Below are positions 1-7,929 of a DNA stretch of 64,000 nt, one piece after another (position 1 is the stretch's first letter; each line of letters opens with the position of its first letter). The DNA is from Catellatospora sp. IY07-71 (lineage in GTDB: Bacteria > Actinomycetota > Actinomycetes > Mycobacteriales > Micromonosporaceae). The position numbers were made by a program, and so were the translations under genes. The DNA lies in assembly GCF_018326265.1 (NCBI RefSeq), contig NZ_AP023360.1, forward strand, positions 2,285,501 to 2,349,500. The letters run 5' to 3'. Below the pieces are notes generated by a model, which was not told the origin of the DNA, ran no database searches, and worked only from the letters and a program-made list of their open reading frames with translations.

Positions 1-668
1 ACCGCTTCGTCCAGCCGCCCGTCGGCGCGCAGGGCGTTGCCCCACCACATCTCGGTGAGCTTGCCGGACTGCAGGCGTACCCCCCGCTCGGCCCAGGCCA
101 GCGCGAGTGGCAGCTCGCGCAGCCGCCGCGCCACCCCGGAGGCGGCGCCGTGCAGCAGGGCCTCGCGGGGGTGGGCCACCAGGGCGCGGCGGGCCAGGTC
201 GAGGTATGGCCGGGTGGCCCGCGCGATGTGCGCGGGGGCGGGGTCGGGGAGCGCGCCCAGCACCGACAGCAGCACCCGGAGCAGGTGCTCCGGCGGGAGG
301 GCGGCCGGGTCGAGGGCCTGCACCCAGCTGACGTCGGCCCAGGGCCGGGCGGGGTCGTGCACGGTGGCCTGGGCGAGCAGGGTGAGCGCGTCGGCGTGGC
401 GGCCGTGCCGGGCGAGCACGTGCGCGAAGGCGACCACGCGGCCGGCGGTGGCGCGCTCGCCGGGGTGGAACAGCCTGAGCCCGCCGTCGTCGGCGCGGGC
501 GGCGATCTTCGCGAGCAGTTCGTGCGCCTCGGGCAGGCGCGGGTCGTGGCCGAGCGCGGCGGCGAGGTGGCGTACCGCGTGCTCGGCGTCGTGCTCGTCG
601 AGGGCGAGGGTGGCGAGGGCGAGCTCGCCCAAGGCCTCCTGCTGCGGATCGTTGACGCCGTCGGACAC
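1..668 (-). CDS. TPR-like helical repeat protein (C-terminus cut by window edge)
   Basis: Only the first 222 residues are visible, because the gene runs leftwards off the window. They are helical and rich in Ala, Leu, Arg and His. Stretches such as EALGELALATLALDEHD and AVRHLAAALGHDPRLPEA have the A/L spacing and DP turns of tetratricopeptide repeats, which usually serve as protein-protein scaffolds. The GTG start at 668 is preceded by a good ribosome site (GAGGGAGGG). It is divergent from the SIS-domain gene, so the 160 bp between them holds both promoters. The specific role is unknown; the TPR call is by pattern. Confidence 0.6.
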   Translation of the reverse strand, partial: MSDGVNDPQQEALGELALATLALDEHDAEHAVRHLAAALGHDPRLPEAHELLAKIAARADDGGLRLFHPGERATAGRVVAFAHVLARHGRHADALTLLAQATVHDPARPWADVSWVQALDPAALPPEHLLRVLLSVLGALPDPAPAHIARATRPYLDLARRALVAHPREALLHGAASGVARRLRELPLALAWAERGVRLQSGKLTEMWWGNALRADGRLDEA

Positions 669-735
669 GTGACCCTCCCTCGGTGGCACAGGGTAGAGCC
701 GCGCGCGGGCGTTGTGTGCCCCTGCTCGTTTCTGC

Positions 736-777
736 GCGCAGTGTTGCCTTCGCAGTCAACATCGTGCAAGACTGCGC
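736..777. promoter_or_regulatory. Inverted repeat between divergent genes, likely operator
   Basis: GCGCAGTGTTGC (736-747) and GCAAGACTGCGC (766-777) are inverted copies matching at 11 of 12 positions, with centres about three helical turns apart. The repeat lies between the divergent TPR and SIS genes, where a repressor or activator of either gene could bind. The binding protein is unknown; it does not look like a DasR (dre) site. Confidence 0.45.
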
Positions 778-784
778 ACCGAAC

Positions 785-798
785 GCGCGATATCGCGC
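785..798. promoter_or_regulatory. Perfect 14-bp palindrome upstream of the SIS-domain gene
   Basis: GCGCGATATCGCGC is perfectly self-complementary and ends 32 bp before the ATG at 831. It could be an operator for the sugar-phosphate gene. A GC-rich palindrome of this length could also arise by chance in this genome. Confidence 0.3.
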
Positions 799-830
799 AG
801 CATCACCGGGCGAAGTGGTAGGGAGAAGAG

Positions 831-1886
831 ATGGGCCAGCGCGGCAGCGGGATGGCAGCGGACATCGCCGAGCAGCCGGAGGTGTACGCCGGGCTGCTGG
901 CGCCCGCGCGCGCCGACGCCATCGCACAGGTCGCCAAGGTGATCGCCGAGCGGAAGCCCAAGCACGTGGTGTTCACCGCGCGCGGCACGTCCGACCACGC
1001 GGCGCTGTACGCGGCCTACCTCACCGAGATCCGGCTGGGCCTGCCCGCCGGGCTCGCCTCGCCGAGCGCGATCACCGTCTTCGGTGCCCGCCCCGACCTG
1101 TCGCACGCGCTGGTGATCGGCGTCTCGCAGAGCGGCGGCTCGCCCGACCTGGCCGAGGTGCTGCGGGTCGCCCGCGGCTCCGGCGCGCTCACCCTCGCGG
1201 TGACCAACAACCCCGAGTCCGTGCTCGCGCAGACCGCCGAGCTGTCGGTCGACGTCGCGGCCGGGCACGAGCGGGCGGTCGCCGCCACCAAGACGTACAC
1301 CGCCGAGCTGTTCGCGCTGCTGATGCTCATCGAGGGGGTACGCGCCGGCGACGGTGCGCTGCCCGCCGAGGAGCGCGCCGCGCTGGAGCGGCTGCCGGAG
1401 CTGGCCCGGCAGACCCTGGCCGACCCGACCGCCGCCGAGCTGGCCGCGCGCTACCGGTTCGCGGCCCGGATGGTGACCACCGGCCGCGGCTACGCCTACC
1501 CGACCGCCCGCGAGGCGGCGCTGAAGCTGATGGAGACGTCGTACCTGCCGGCGCTCGCGTTCTCCGGTGCGGACCTGCTGCACGGTCCGCTGGCGATGAC
1601 CGACCCGGACGTGCCGGTGCTGGCCATGGTCGGCGCCGGACTGGGCGGCCAGGCCATGCGCGAGGTGCTCACCCGCCTCGACGAGCGCCGCGCGGACGTC
1701 GTGGTGGTCGGCCCCGAGTCCGTCCCCGGCGCCTCGGCCCGCCTCGACGTCCCCGCCGTCGACGAGCGCTACGCCCCCCTCCTGGAGATCCTCCCCCTCC
1801 AGCAGCTCGCCCTCTCCCTGGCGCTGGCCCGCGGCGAAGACCCCGACGCCCCCCGCGGCCTCAAGAAGGTCACCGCGACCCTCTGA
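831..1886 (+). CDS. SIS-domain sugar-phosphate isomerase/deaminase (NagB-II/AgaS-like)
   Basis: 351 residues with two tandem SIS domains (about 35-165 and 200-335), the arrangement of the isomerase half of GlmS and of NagB-II/AgaS aldose-ketose isomerases. Phosphosugar-binding motifs are ARGTSDHAALYA, SQSGGSPDLAEVL and, in the second domain, EAALKLMETSYLPALAF with the HGPLAM loop. There is no glutaminase domain, so ammonia release from glucosamine-6-phosphate (deaminase) is more likely than GlmS synthesis. The ATG has GGGAGAAGAG just upstream. The exact amino-sugar substrate cannot be read from sequence. Confidence 0.8.
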   Translation: MGQRGSGMAADIAEQPEVYAGLLAPARADAIAQVAKVIAERKPKHVVFTARGTSDHAALYAAYLTEIRLGLPAGLASPSAITVFGARPDLSHALVIGVSQSGGSPDLAEVLRVARGSGALTLAVTNNPESVLAQTAELSVDVAAGHERAVAATKTYTAELFALLMLIEGVRAGDGALPAEERAALERLPELARQTLADPTAAELAARYRFAARMVTTGRGYAYPTAREAALKLMETSYLPALAFSGADLLHGPLAMTDPDVPVLAMVGAGLGGQAMREVLTRLDERRADVVVVGPESVPGASARLDVPAVDERYAPLLEILPLQQLALSLALARGEDPDAPRGLKKVTATL

Positions 1887-1895
1887 CCCCGCCGA

Positions 1896-1970
1896 GATCA
1901 TCCGACTTGCCAGGCAACCGGGCGTATCGCGCGCCAAGATACGCACACCTGCCCGGCAAGTCGGGTGATC
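1896..1970. repeat. 75-bp palindromic intergenic element, family B copy 1
   Basis: Ends are GATCATCCGACTTGCC (1896-1911) and GGCAAGTCGGGTGATC (1955-1970), inverted with one mismatch. An inner pair, GCGTATC and GATACGC, folds inside them. A second copy of exactly 75 bp lies at 41210-41284. Here it follows the SIS gene and precedes the pdtaS-like gene. It may also act as a terminator. Confidence 0.75.
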
Positions 1971-2028
1971 TTCGGGTGGGTGTGCGGGCGGTGGCCGCGC
2001 GGGCACCCGGGCGTGAGACGCTGATCGC

Positions 2029-3558
2029 GTGTCAACGCTGCGTGAACTGGTCGAGGAGCACACGTCGCTCGGCCCGGCCGACATCGATCACCTGCACCGG
2101 CTCGCCGGCGACTGGCAGCTGATCTCCGACCTCTCCTTCGCCGACCTGCTGCTGTGGGTGCCGGTGGAGAGCGAGCCGGGCGGTGGCACGCCGTCGTTCC
2201 TCTGCGTGGCGCAGGTGCGGCCGACCACCGCGCCCACGGCGTACCAGGACGACCAGGTGGGGCGCACCTCCAGCGGGCCCGAGGTGGCCCACCTGGGGGT
2301 GGCGCGCGAGCAGGGCCGCATCTGGCGGGAGGGCGACCCGGTCTGGTACGGCGACACCCCGGCGCGGCACGAGGCGATCCCGGTGCGGCGCCGCGCCGAC
2401 GACGGCGAGGCGGGCGCGGTGATCGCCGTGGTGGGCCGGGACACCAACCTGTCCACCGCGCGCACGCCCAGCCAGCTGGAGCTGAACTACCTGACCACGG
2501 CCGACGACCTGGCGCAGATGATCGCCGACGGCACCTTCCCGGCGGTGCGCCACCCGGGGGAGACCACGTCCGCGCCGCGCGTCGGGGACGGCCTGATCCG
2601 GCTGGACGGCAGCGGCAAGGTCACCTACGCCTCGCCCAACGCGCAGTCCGCGATCCGCCGCCTGGGCTTCTCCGCGCATCTGGTCGGCGAGGACCTGGCC
2701 GCGATGTTCAACCGGCTCGCCGAGGACCCGCTGGAGGGTTCGGAGGCCAGCAACCGCATCCTGTCCGCGCTGCGCGGCGACGCCCCGGCCCGCAAGGAGA
2801 TCGAGGCGCGTACGGCGACCGTGCTCAGCCGGGCGCTGCCGCTGATGCCGGCGGGCGTGCCGATCGGCGCGCTGGTGCTGGTCCGCGACATCACCGAGGT
2901 CAAGCGCCGGGACCGCGCCCTGATCACCAAGGACGCGACCATCCGGGAGATCCACCACCGGGTGAAGAACAACCTGCAGACGGTCGCGGCGCTGCTGCGC
3001 CTGCAGGCGCGCCGGGTCACCCTGCCGGAGGCGCGGGCGGCGCTGGAGGAGTCGGTGCGCCGGGTCGCCTCGATCGCGCTGGTGCACGAGACCCTGGCCA
3101 TGTCCGCCGACGAGGCGGTCGAGTTCGACGGCATCGTGGACCGGGTGGCCAACGCGGCCGCCGAGGTGGCCGCGCCCGAGTCGCCGGTGCGCACCCGGCG
3201 CGAGGGCAGCTTCGGCGTGCTGCCCGCCGAGATCGCCACCCCGCTGGTCATGGTGCTCAACGAGCTGCTGCTCAACGCGGTCGAGCACGGGTTCGACTCG
3301 ATGGGGGGCGAGGTCGTGGACGGCGCCGAGGTGGTGGTGCACGTGGAGCGGGCCAAGCGGGAGCTGCACGTGACCGTCGCCGACAACGGGCGCGGGCTGC
3401 CGGAGGACTTCGACCCGACCACGAACAAGCGGCTGGGCCTGCAGATCATCCGTACGCTGACCACGGGCGAGCTGCGGGGCACCATCGAGCTGCGCAACCG
3501 GGCCGAGGGCGGCACCGAGGCGCTGCTGTTCGTGCCGCTCGCCAAACGCGAGCGTTAG
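2029..3558 (+). CDS. pdtaS: PdtaS-like sensor histidine kinase
   Basis: 509 residues, soluble, no membrane segments. The order is an N-terminal GAF-like sensor domain (about 1-145), a PAS-like domain (about 185-295), a HisKA_2 dimerisation/phosphoacceptor box REIHHRVKNNLQ (His309/310), and an ATPase domain with NELLLNAVEHGF (N-box) and DNGRGLP (G1). This matches actinobacterial PdtaS, which phosphorylates the ANTAR RNA-binding regulator PdtaR; PdtaR is not in the window. The GTG start is the usual N-terminus (VSTLRELVEEHTSLG), but the ribosome site is weak. Confidence 0.87.
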   Translation: MSTLRELVEEHTSLGPADIDHLHRLAGDWQLISDLSFADLLLWVPVESEPGGGTPSFLCVAQVRPTTAPTAYQDDQVGRTSSGPEVAHLGVAREQGRIWREGDPVWYGDTPARHEAIPVRRRADDGEAGAVIAVVGRDTNLSTARTPSQLELNYLTTADDLAQMIADGTFPAVRHPGETTSAPRVGDGLIRLDGSGKVTYASPNAQSAIRRLGFSAHLVGEDLAAMFNRLAEDPLEGSEASNRILSALRGDAPARKEIEARTATVLSRALPLMPAGVPIGALVLVRDITEVKRRDRALITKDATIREIHHRVKNNLQTVAALLRLQARRVTLPEARAALEESVRRVASIALVHETLAMSADEAVEFDGIVDRVANAAAEVAAPESPVRTRREGSFGVLPAEIATPLVMVLNELLLNAVEHGFDSMGGEVVDGAEVVVHVERAKRELHVTVADNGRGLPEDFDPTTNKRLGLQIIRTLTTGELRGTIELRNRAEGGTEALLFVPLAKRER

Positions 3559-3583
3559 TCCCTGTTTTAACAAAGAGCGATCT

Positions 3584-3618
3584 GCGTCACGTCCGCGTCA
3601 GAATGTGGGACGTGACGC
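3584..3618. promoter_or_regulatory. Inverted repeat before the sulfur operon
   Basis: GCGTCACGTCC (3584-3594) and GGACGTGACGC (3608-3618) are perfect 11-bp inverted arms with a 13-nt spacer. They lie just after pdtaS and 46 bp before the leader peptide. The element is either an operator for the sulfate-assimilation promoter or the pdtaS terminator; no T-run follows it, which favours an operator. Confidence 0.4.
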
Positions 3619-3663
3619 GATCGGTGATTGGCACGGGTCTGCCCGCCGTGAGAAAGTGACTGC

Positions 3664-3765
3664 ATGACCGCCGCTGTGAACCGCCGCCTGATGGGGCTCG
3701 GGCTGACCGCCCGCCGCCACATCGATTTCGGCCGCGTGCGCAGCGCCATCTGTCCGGCTGGCTGA
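3664..3765 (+). CDS. Putative sulfur-operon leader peptide (33 aa)
   Basis: A 33-codon ORF opens at ATG 3664 behind a GAGAAAG ribosome site and closes at TGA 3763-3765. Its C-terminal half is LTARRHIDFGRVRSAICPAG. The RRH(I/V)D-x2-RV-x-SAIC pattern is typical of the short putative leader peptides found upstream of sulfur-assimilation and sulfur-transport genes in actinomycetes. It sits 132 nt before the sulfite reductase start. The near-terminal Cys codon (TGT) suggests translation-coupled sensing of cysteine supply. Family assignment is from memory of the motif; control is inferred. Confidence 0.75.
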   Translation: MTAAVNRRLMGLGLTARRHIDFGRVRSAICPAG

Positions 3766-3897
3766 CTGCGCCCGTCCGTTTTTTCGAAACCCGGGCGCGC
3801 ATACGCGCCGGAGCATTCATCTGCTTGAATCCGCGTTCGACCGCGGTGCTGGCGCATAGGCGCGTCCTCGCTCCACTGACTACAGGAGGACGCTGCG
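3766..3897 (+). promoter_or_regulatory. Leader region between leader peptide and sulfite reductase
   Basis: The untranslated stretch after the leader peptide contains a run of six T (3779-3784) and a small perfect hairpin GGCGCG-CATA-CGCGCC (3794-3809). It ends with the sir ribosome site (AGGAGGA). The layout fits an attenuator or a translation-coupled switch, but no clear alternative terminator/antiterminator pair could be drawn by eye. Confidence 0.35.
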
Positions 3898-5604
3898 ATG
3901 GCAGCATCGGCAGCACCGTCATCATCGGCAGGCACCCCCGGCCGGGCCGCGCGCAAGCCCCGCGGCGAGGGTCAGTGGGCGCTCGGGCACCGCGAGCCGC
4001 TGAACCCGAACGAGCGCACCAAGAAGGACGACAACGGGCTCAACGTCCGCGCCCGGGTCGAGAACATCTACGCCCATCGCGGCTTCGCCTCCATCGACCC
4101 GGCCGACCTGCGCGGCCGGCTGCGCTGGTGGGGCCTCTACACGCAGCGCAAGCCCGGGATCGACGGCGGCCGCACCGCGGTGCTCGAGCCGCACGAGCTC
4201 GACGACGAGTACTTCATGCTCCGCATCCGCGTCGACGGCGGCCAGCTCGACCTGGCCCAGCTGCGCGCGATCGCGGACGTCTCGGCGAAGTACGGCCGGG
4301 ACACCGCCGACATCACCGACCGGCAGAACATCCAGCTGCACTGGGTCCGCATCGAGGACGTGCCCGCGATCTGGCGCGAGGTCGAGGCGGTGGGCCTGTC
4401 CACCACCGAGGCCTGCGGCGACACCCCGCGCGTGGTGCTCGGCAGCCCGGTCGCCGGGGTCAGCGAGGACGAGGTGCTGGACGGCACCCCGGCGGTCACC
4501 GAGATCGTCGAGAAGTACATCGGCGATCCGTCGCTGTCCAACCTGCCCCGCAAGTTCAAGTCCGTGATCTCGTGGCTGCCGGACGTGCCGTACGAGGCCA
4601 ACGACATCGCGTTCCTCGGGGTCGAGCACCCGGAGCACGGGCCCGGCTTCGACCTGTGGGTCGGCGGCGGCCTGTCCACCAACCCGATGCTGGCCCAGCG
4701 CCTGGGCGTCTGGGTGCCGCTGGCCGAGGTGGCCGAGGTGTGGCTGGGCGTGTGCCGGCTGTTCCGCGACTACGGCTACCGCCGCCTGCGCAACCGGGCG
4801 CGCATCAAGTTCCTGGTCGCCGACTGGGGCGTGGCGAAGTTCCGGCAGATCCTGGAGGACGAGTTCGTCGGCCGCAAGCTGGTCGACGGCCCCGCGCCGA
4901 AGCTGCCCGAGCACCCGATCGACCACATCGGCGTGCACCGCCAGCGGGACGGGAAGTTCTACGTCGGCGCGGCGGCCGTCGCGGGCCGGGTCAGCGGCAC
5001 GGTGCTGGCGCAGGTCGCCGACATCGCCGAGGCGCACGGGTCGGGCCGGGTGCGGCTGACGCCGTACCAGAAGCTGCTGGTGCTCGACGTGGCCGAGGAG
5101 AAGGTCGAGTCGCTGATCGCCGCGCTGGACGCGGTCGGGCTGCAGGCCCGGCCGTCGACCTGGCGGCGCGACACGATGGCCTGCACCGGCATCGAGTACT
5201 GCAAGCTGGCCATCGTCGAGACCAAGGCCACCGCGGAACGGACCGTGGCGCACCTGGAGCGCACCATCGGCCGGATCGACGGCTCCATCTCGATCAACGT
5301 GAACGGCTGCCCCAACGCCTGCGCCCGCACCCAGGTCGCCGACATCGGCCTCAAGGGCCAGCTGGTGCCCGGCCCGAACGGCGAGCTGGTCGAGGGCTTC
5401 CAGGTGCACCTGGGCGGCGGGCTGAGCATGGCCCAGGGGCAGAACCCGAACTTCGGGCGCAAGCTGCGCGGTCTCAAGACCACGGTCGAGGAGCTGCCTG
5501 AGTACGCCGAGCGCCTGACCCGCCGCTACCTCGAAGGCCGCAAGGACGCCATGGAGCCCTTCGCCGAGTGGGTGCTGCGGGTCGACGAGGAGGAGCTGCG
5601 ATGA
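3898..5604 (+). CDS. sir: Ferredoxin-dependent sulfite reductase (Sir/NirA family)
   Basis: 568 residues, the usual length of actinobacterial SirA (formerly annotated NirA). It reduces sulfite to sulfide with six electrons from ferredoxin, using coupled siroheme and a [4Fe-4S] cluster. The cluster ligands are visible as Cys429-x5-Cys435 (CTGIEYC) and Cys471-x3-Cys475 (NGCPNAC). Two ferredoxin-like half-domains flank two nitrite/sulfite reductase domains. The ATG follows AGGAGGACGCTGCG. It heads a four-gene overlapping operon with cysH and a siroheme chelatase, which favours sulfite over nitrite. Confidence 0.92.
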   Translation: MAASAAPSSSAGTPGRAARKPRGEGQWALGHREPLNPNERTKKDDNGLNVRARVENIYAHRGFASIDPADLRGRLRWWGLYTQRKPGIDGGRTAVLEPHELDDEYFMLRIRVDGGQLDLAQLRAIADVSAKYGRDTADITDRQNIQLHWVRIEDVPAIWREVEAVGLSTTEACGDTPRVVLGSPVAGVSEDEVLDGTPAVTEIVEKYIGDPSLSNLPRKFKSVISWLPDVPYEANDIAFLGVEHPEHGPGFDLWVGGGLSTNPMLAQRLGVWVPLAEVAEVWLGVCRLFRDYGYRRLRNRARIKFLVADWGVAKFRQILEDEFVGRKLVDGPAPKLPEHPIDHIGVHRQRDGKFYVGAAAVAGRVSGTVLAQVADIAEAHGSGRVRLTPYQKLLVLDVAEEKVESLIAALDAVGLQARPSTWRRDTMACTGIEYCKLAIVETKATAERTVAHLERTIGRIDGSISINVNGCPNACARTQVADIGLKGQLVPGPNGELVEGFQVHLGGGLSMAQGQNPNFGRKLRGLKTTVEELPEYAERLTRRYLEGRKDAMEPFAEWVLRVDEEELR

Positions 5605-5801
5605 GTTCGGACGGCAGTCAACGGGCGGTGCCGTACTACTGCCCGTTCTGTGGCGAGGAGGCGTACCTGCGCCCGCACGCGGGTCCGGAGAACGAGGCAG
5701 GGGAGCCGGCCGCCGGCACCCACGGGCAGTGGGAGTGCCGAGCGTGCCGACGGGTTTTCGCGCTGAAGATGATCGGACTGCTGGGGAGGGTGACGCAATG
5801 A
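5601..5801 (+). CDS. Small zinc-ribbon-like protein in the sulfur operon
   Basis: 66 residues starting at an ATG that overlaps the sir stop (ATGA), and ending in an ATGA overlap with cysH. It has two CxxC knuckles, YYCPFC (near residue 13) and WECRAC (near 46), about 30 residues apart, the geometry of a zinc ribbon or metal-binding knuckle. Position between sulfite and APS reductases suggests a cofactor or electron-transfer accessory role, but none is demonstrated by the sequence. No enzyme domain is present. Confidence 0.75.
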   Translation: MSSDGSQRAVPYYCPFCGEEAYLRPHAGPENEAGEPAAGTHGQWECRACRRVFALKMIGLLGRVTQ

Positions 5802-6508
5802 CCGTGGACGTGCGGCGTTCCACCGCGGAACTGATGGATCTGGCGAGCCGGGCCGGGGCCGAGCTGGAGGGCGCGCCCGCCGAAGAGATCGTCGGCTGGG
5901 CGGCGGCCACGTTCGGGTCGCGCTTCTGCGTCACCAGCTCCATGGCCGACGCCGTGCTGGCGCACGTGGCGGCCCGGGTCGTGCCCGGCATCGAGGTGGT
6001 CTTCCTCGACACCGGCCTGCACTTCCCGGAGACGCTGCGGGTGCGCGACCGGGTCACCCGGACCATCCCGGTGACCGTGCGGACCGTGCGCCCCGAGCTG
6101 ACCGTCGCCGAGCAGGACGAGCGCTACGGCCCCCGGCTCTACGCCCGCGACCCCGACTCCTGCTGCTACCTGCGCAAGGTGAAGCCGCTGGAGGAGGCGC
6201 TCGCCGGATACGAGGCGTGGGCCGCCGGCCTGCGCCGCGACGAGGCGCCGACCCGCGCCAACACCCCCGTCGTGCACTTCGAGCAGAACCGCGGCAAGGT
6301 CAAGGTCAACCCGCTGGCGACCTGGACCCAGGACGATGTGGACGCGTACATCGCCCGCCACGACATCCCGGTCAACCAGCTGCTGAACCAGGGCTACGGC
6401 TCGGTCGGCTGCTGGCCGTGCACCCGGCGCACCCAGCCGGGCGAGGACCCGCGTTCGGGCCGCTGGGCGATGTTCGACAAGACCGAGTGCGGTCTGCATG
6501 CCGCGTGA
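5798..6508 (+). CDS. cysH: Adenylyl-sulfate (APS) reductase, iron-sulfur type
   Basis: 236 residues of the PAPS/APS reductase family with the N-type ATP-pyrophosphatase fold. It makes sulfite from activated sulfate using thioredoxin. The cluster signature Cys122-Cys123 (SCCYLRK) with Cys205-x2-Cys208 (GCWPC) marks the [4Fe-4S] APS-using class. The catalytic C-terminal ECGLH (Cys231) is intact. The start at 5798 overlaps the zinc-ribbon gene and has GGGAGGG in front; longer in-frame starts would run far into that gene. No cysD/cysN sulfate adenylyltransferase genes are visible in the window. Confidence 0.93.
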   Translation: MTVDVRRSTAELMDLASRAGAELEGAPAEEIVGWAAATFGSRFCVTSSMADAVLAHVAARVVPGIEVVFLDTGLHFPETLRVRDRVTRTIPVTVRTVRPELTVAEQDERYGPRLYARDPDSCCYLRKVKPLEEALAGYEAWAAGLRRDEAPTRANTPVVHFEQNRGKVKVNPLATWTQDDVDAYIARHDIPVNQLLNQGYGSVGCWPCTRRTQPGEDPRSGRWAMFDKTECGLHAA

Positions 6509-7283
6509 CGCGCTGACGGCCGGCCCCACGGGCGCACCCGCGCCCGTGGTGCTGGTCGCGCACGGCTCGCGCGACCCGCGCGCACAGGCCGAGACGCGGG
6601 CGCTGGCCCGTGCGGTCGCCTGCGCGCGGCCGGGGCTGGACGTCCGGGTGGCGTTCCTGGAGCTGGCCGAGCCGCGCCCGGCGGACGTGCTGGCCGCGCT
6701 GCGGGCCGCGGGCGCACCCGCGCCGGTGGTGGTGCCGCTGCTGCTGACCCGGGCGTACCACGGGCGGGTGGACCTGCCCGCCCAGGTCGCCGGGTACGAC
6801 TGCGTGATCACGGACACCCTCGGCGCGGTGTCCGAGCCCCTGCTCGCCGGGCTGGTGCGCCGCCTGCACGAGGCGGTGCCCGGGCGGGCGGGTGCGGTCA
6901 CCGCGGGCGCTGGCGCCGGTTATGACGCGGTCGTGCTGGCCGCGGCGGGGACCAGCGTCGCGTCCGGGCGGGCGATGGTCGACGAGGTCGCGGCGGAGCT
7001 GGGACGGCGGCTCGGCGTGCCGTGCCGGGCCGCGTATGCCAGCGCGGCCGCGCCCACCGGCGGGCAGGCGGTCGCGGCGCTGCGCGAGACCGGGGCGCGC
7101 CGGGTGGCGGCCGCGTCGTACTTCCTCGCGCCCGGGCGGCTGTATGAGGCGATCGTCGCCGATGCGCGAGACGCCGGCGCGATCGGCGCGGCAGCGCCCC
7201 TGGGAGCGTCGAGAGAGCTCGTTCGGCTCGTTCTGCACCGCGTGGATGCGGTCGCTCCGCAACGCGCTCTCGTGACCGCCTGA
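6498..7283 (+). CDS. sirB: Sirohydrochlorin ferrochelatase (CbiX/SirB-like)
   Basis: 261 residues with two CbiX-type half-domains. The first carries VLVAHGSRDPRAQ with the metal-binding His near residue 23; the second carries ASYFLAPGRLYEAI. The enzyme inserts iron (or cobalt) into sirohydrochlorin, giving the siroheme needed by the sulfite reductase three genes upstream. The ATG overlaps the end of cysH by 11 bp, so the two are co-translated. The second half has lost the HGS motif (AAAGTS instead), usual for fused two-domain chelatases. Confidence 0.87.
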   Translation: MPRDALTAGPTGAPAPVVLVAHGSRDPRAQAETRALARAVACARPGLDVRVAFLELAEPRPADVLAALRAAGAPAPVVVPLLLTRAYHGRVDLPAQVAGYDCVITDTLGAVSEPLLAGLVRRLHEAVPGRAGAVTAGAGAGYDAVVLAAAGTSVASGRAMVDEVAAELGRRLGVPCRAAYASAAAPTGGQAVAALRETGARRVAAASYFLAPGRLYEAIVADARDAGAIGAAAPLGASRELVRLVLHRVDAVAPQRALVTA

Positions 7284-7400
7284 GCCGGTTTCCGGGTCGT
7301 TTCACGCACCGTATTTCCCTGGTCACGGGCCGACATTCGTGATCTTGTCTGTCCTGGGCGTGCCCGCCCGCTCCGCCCTCGGCGGCCACCCTCCGGCAAA

Positions 7401-7464
7401 GATCGCGGTCTCGTGTCCAAACCTCTGGTCTAGCCGCACAATGCGACACGAAGCCGCGACCATG
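7401..7464 (+). repeat. Family A palindromic element, copy 1
   Basis: Outer arms GATCGCGGTCTCGTGTC and GACACGAAGCCGCGACC are inverted copies around a 28-nt core with TCTGGTCTAGCC. Terminal GATC is degraded to GACC on the right. The length from first GATC to last is 57 bp, as in the other five copies. Confidence 0.8.
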
Positions 7465-7505
7465 CCCCGGCCGGCGTGACCCTGGCTGGCGCTGTCCCAC
7501 GCGAA

Positions 7506-7569
7506 GATCGCGTTCTCGTGTCGAAACCTCGGGTCCAGCCGCACTTTCTGACACGAAGCCGCGATCATG
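7506..7569 (+). repeat. Family A palindromic element, copy 2
   Basis: GATCGCGTTCTCGTGTC pairs with GACACGAAGCCGCGATC, with core CCTCGGGTCCAGCCGCACTT. Same orientation as copy 1 and only 41 bp from it. Confidence 0.82.
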
Positions 7570-7592
7570 CCCACCGCCCCACAGACCCGGAC

Positions 7593-7636
7593 AACGTAAA
7601 AGCCCCGGAGCTTCAGCGCTCGGGGCTTTCTACGTT
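7593..7636. terminator. Bidirectional terminator between sirB and whiB1
   Basis: AACGTA plus AAAGCCCCG pair with CGGGGCTTT plus TACGTT (one unpaired base), closing a 13-nt loop. A-rich and T-rich flanks on the two sides give a usable U-tract in both directions, as expected between convergent genes. Confidence 0.85.
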
Positions 7637-7674
7637 TTGTGGCGAGGCGTTGTGGTGCAGGTGTCGCTGGGTGC

Positions 7675-7929
7675 TCAGAGGGAGTGCGCGCGGACCCGGA
7701 GGCCGCCACGGCGCTTGACGGCGCGCCGCTCCTCTTCGCTCATCCCACCCCAGACTCCCGCGTCCTGACCGGTCTCCAGCGCCCACTTGAGGCACTCGTT
7801 GGAGACGGGGCACCGCCCGCACACCTTCTTCGCCTGCTCGACCTGAAGCAGTGCGGGGCCGGACGTCCCGATCGGGAAGAACAGCTCCGGGTCTTCGTCG
7901 CGGCAGACTGAATGGTGGCGCCAGTCCAT
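7675..7929 (-). CDS. whiB1: WhiB1-type iron-sulfur transcription regulator
   Basis: 84 residues, near-identical in layout to mycobacterial WhiB1 and Streptomyces WblE. The [4Fe-4S] ligands are Cys9, Cys37, Cys40 and Cys46, followed by the GVWGGMSEEERR turn and a basic tail KRRGG for DNA binding. WhiB1 is a nitric-oxide-sensitive partner of the primary sigma factor. The ATG at 7929 has AAGGAG ten bases upstream. A long 408-bp leader/promoter region with a CRP-like site lies in front. Confidence 0.94.
   Translation of the reverse strand: MDWRHHSVCRDEDPELFFPIGTSGPALLQVEQAKKVCGRCPVSNECLKWALETGQDAGVWGGMSEEERRAVKRRGGLRVRAHSL

Larger units (their letters stand above)
7284..7674. other. Convergent intergenic region, sirB to whiB1
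   Basis: 391 bp between the ends of sirB and whiB1 without a credible gene. It holds two copies of the 64-bp family A palindrome (7401-7464, 7506-7569) and a strong two-way terminator (7593-7636). Short open frames here are by-products of the repeats. Confidence 0.7.

Noticed and set aside
1..672. Plus-strand frames across the left edge
   Set aside because: Composition is typical of shadow frames; the minus-strand frame has a GTG start, a good ribosome site and a TPR-like sequence.
7401..7569. Family A copies resembling a CRISPR array
   Set aside because: Copies are 41-44 bp apart only within clusters, are palindromic over their whole length, differ in sequence, and no cas gene is present.
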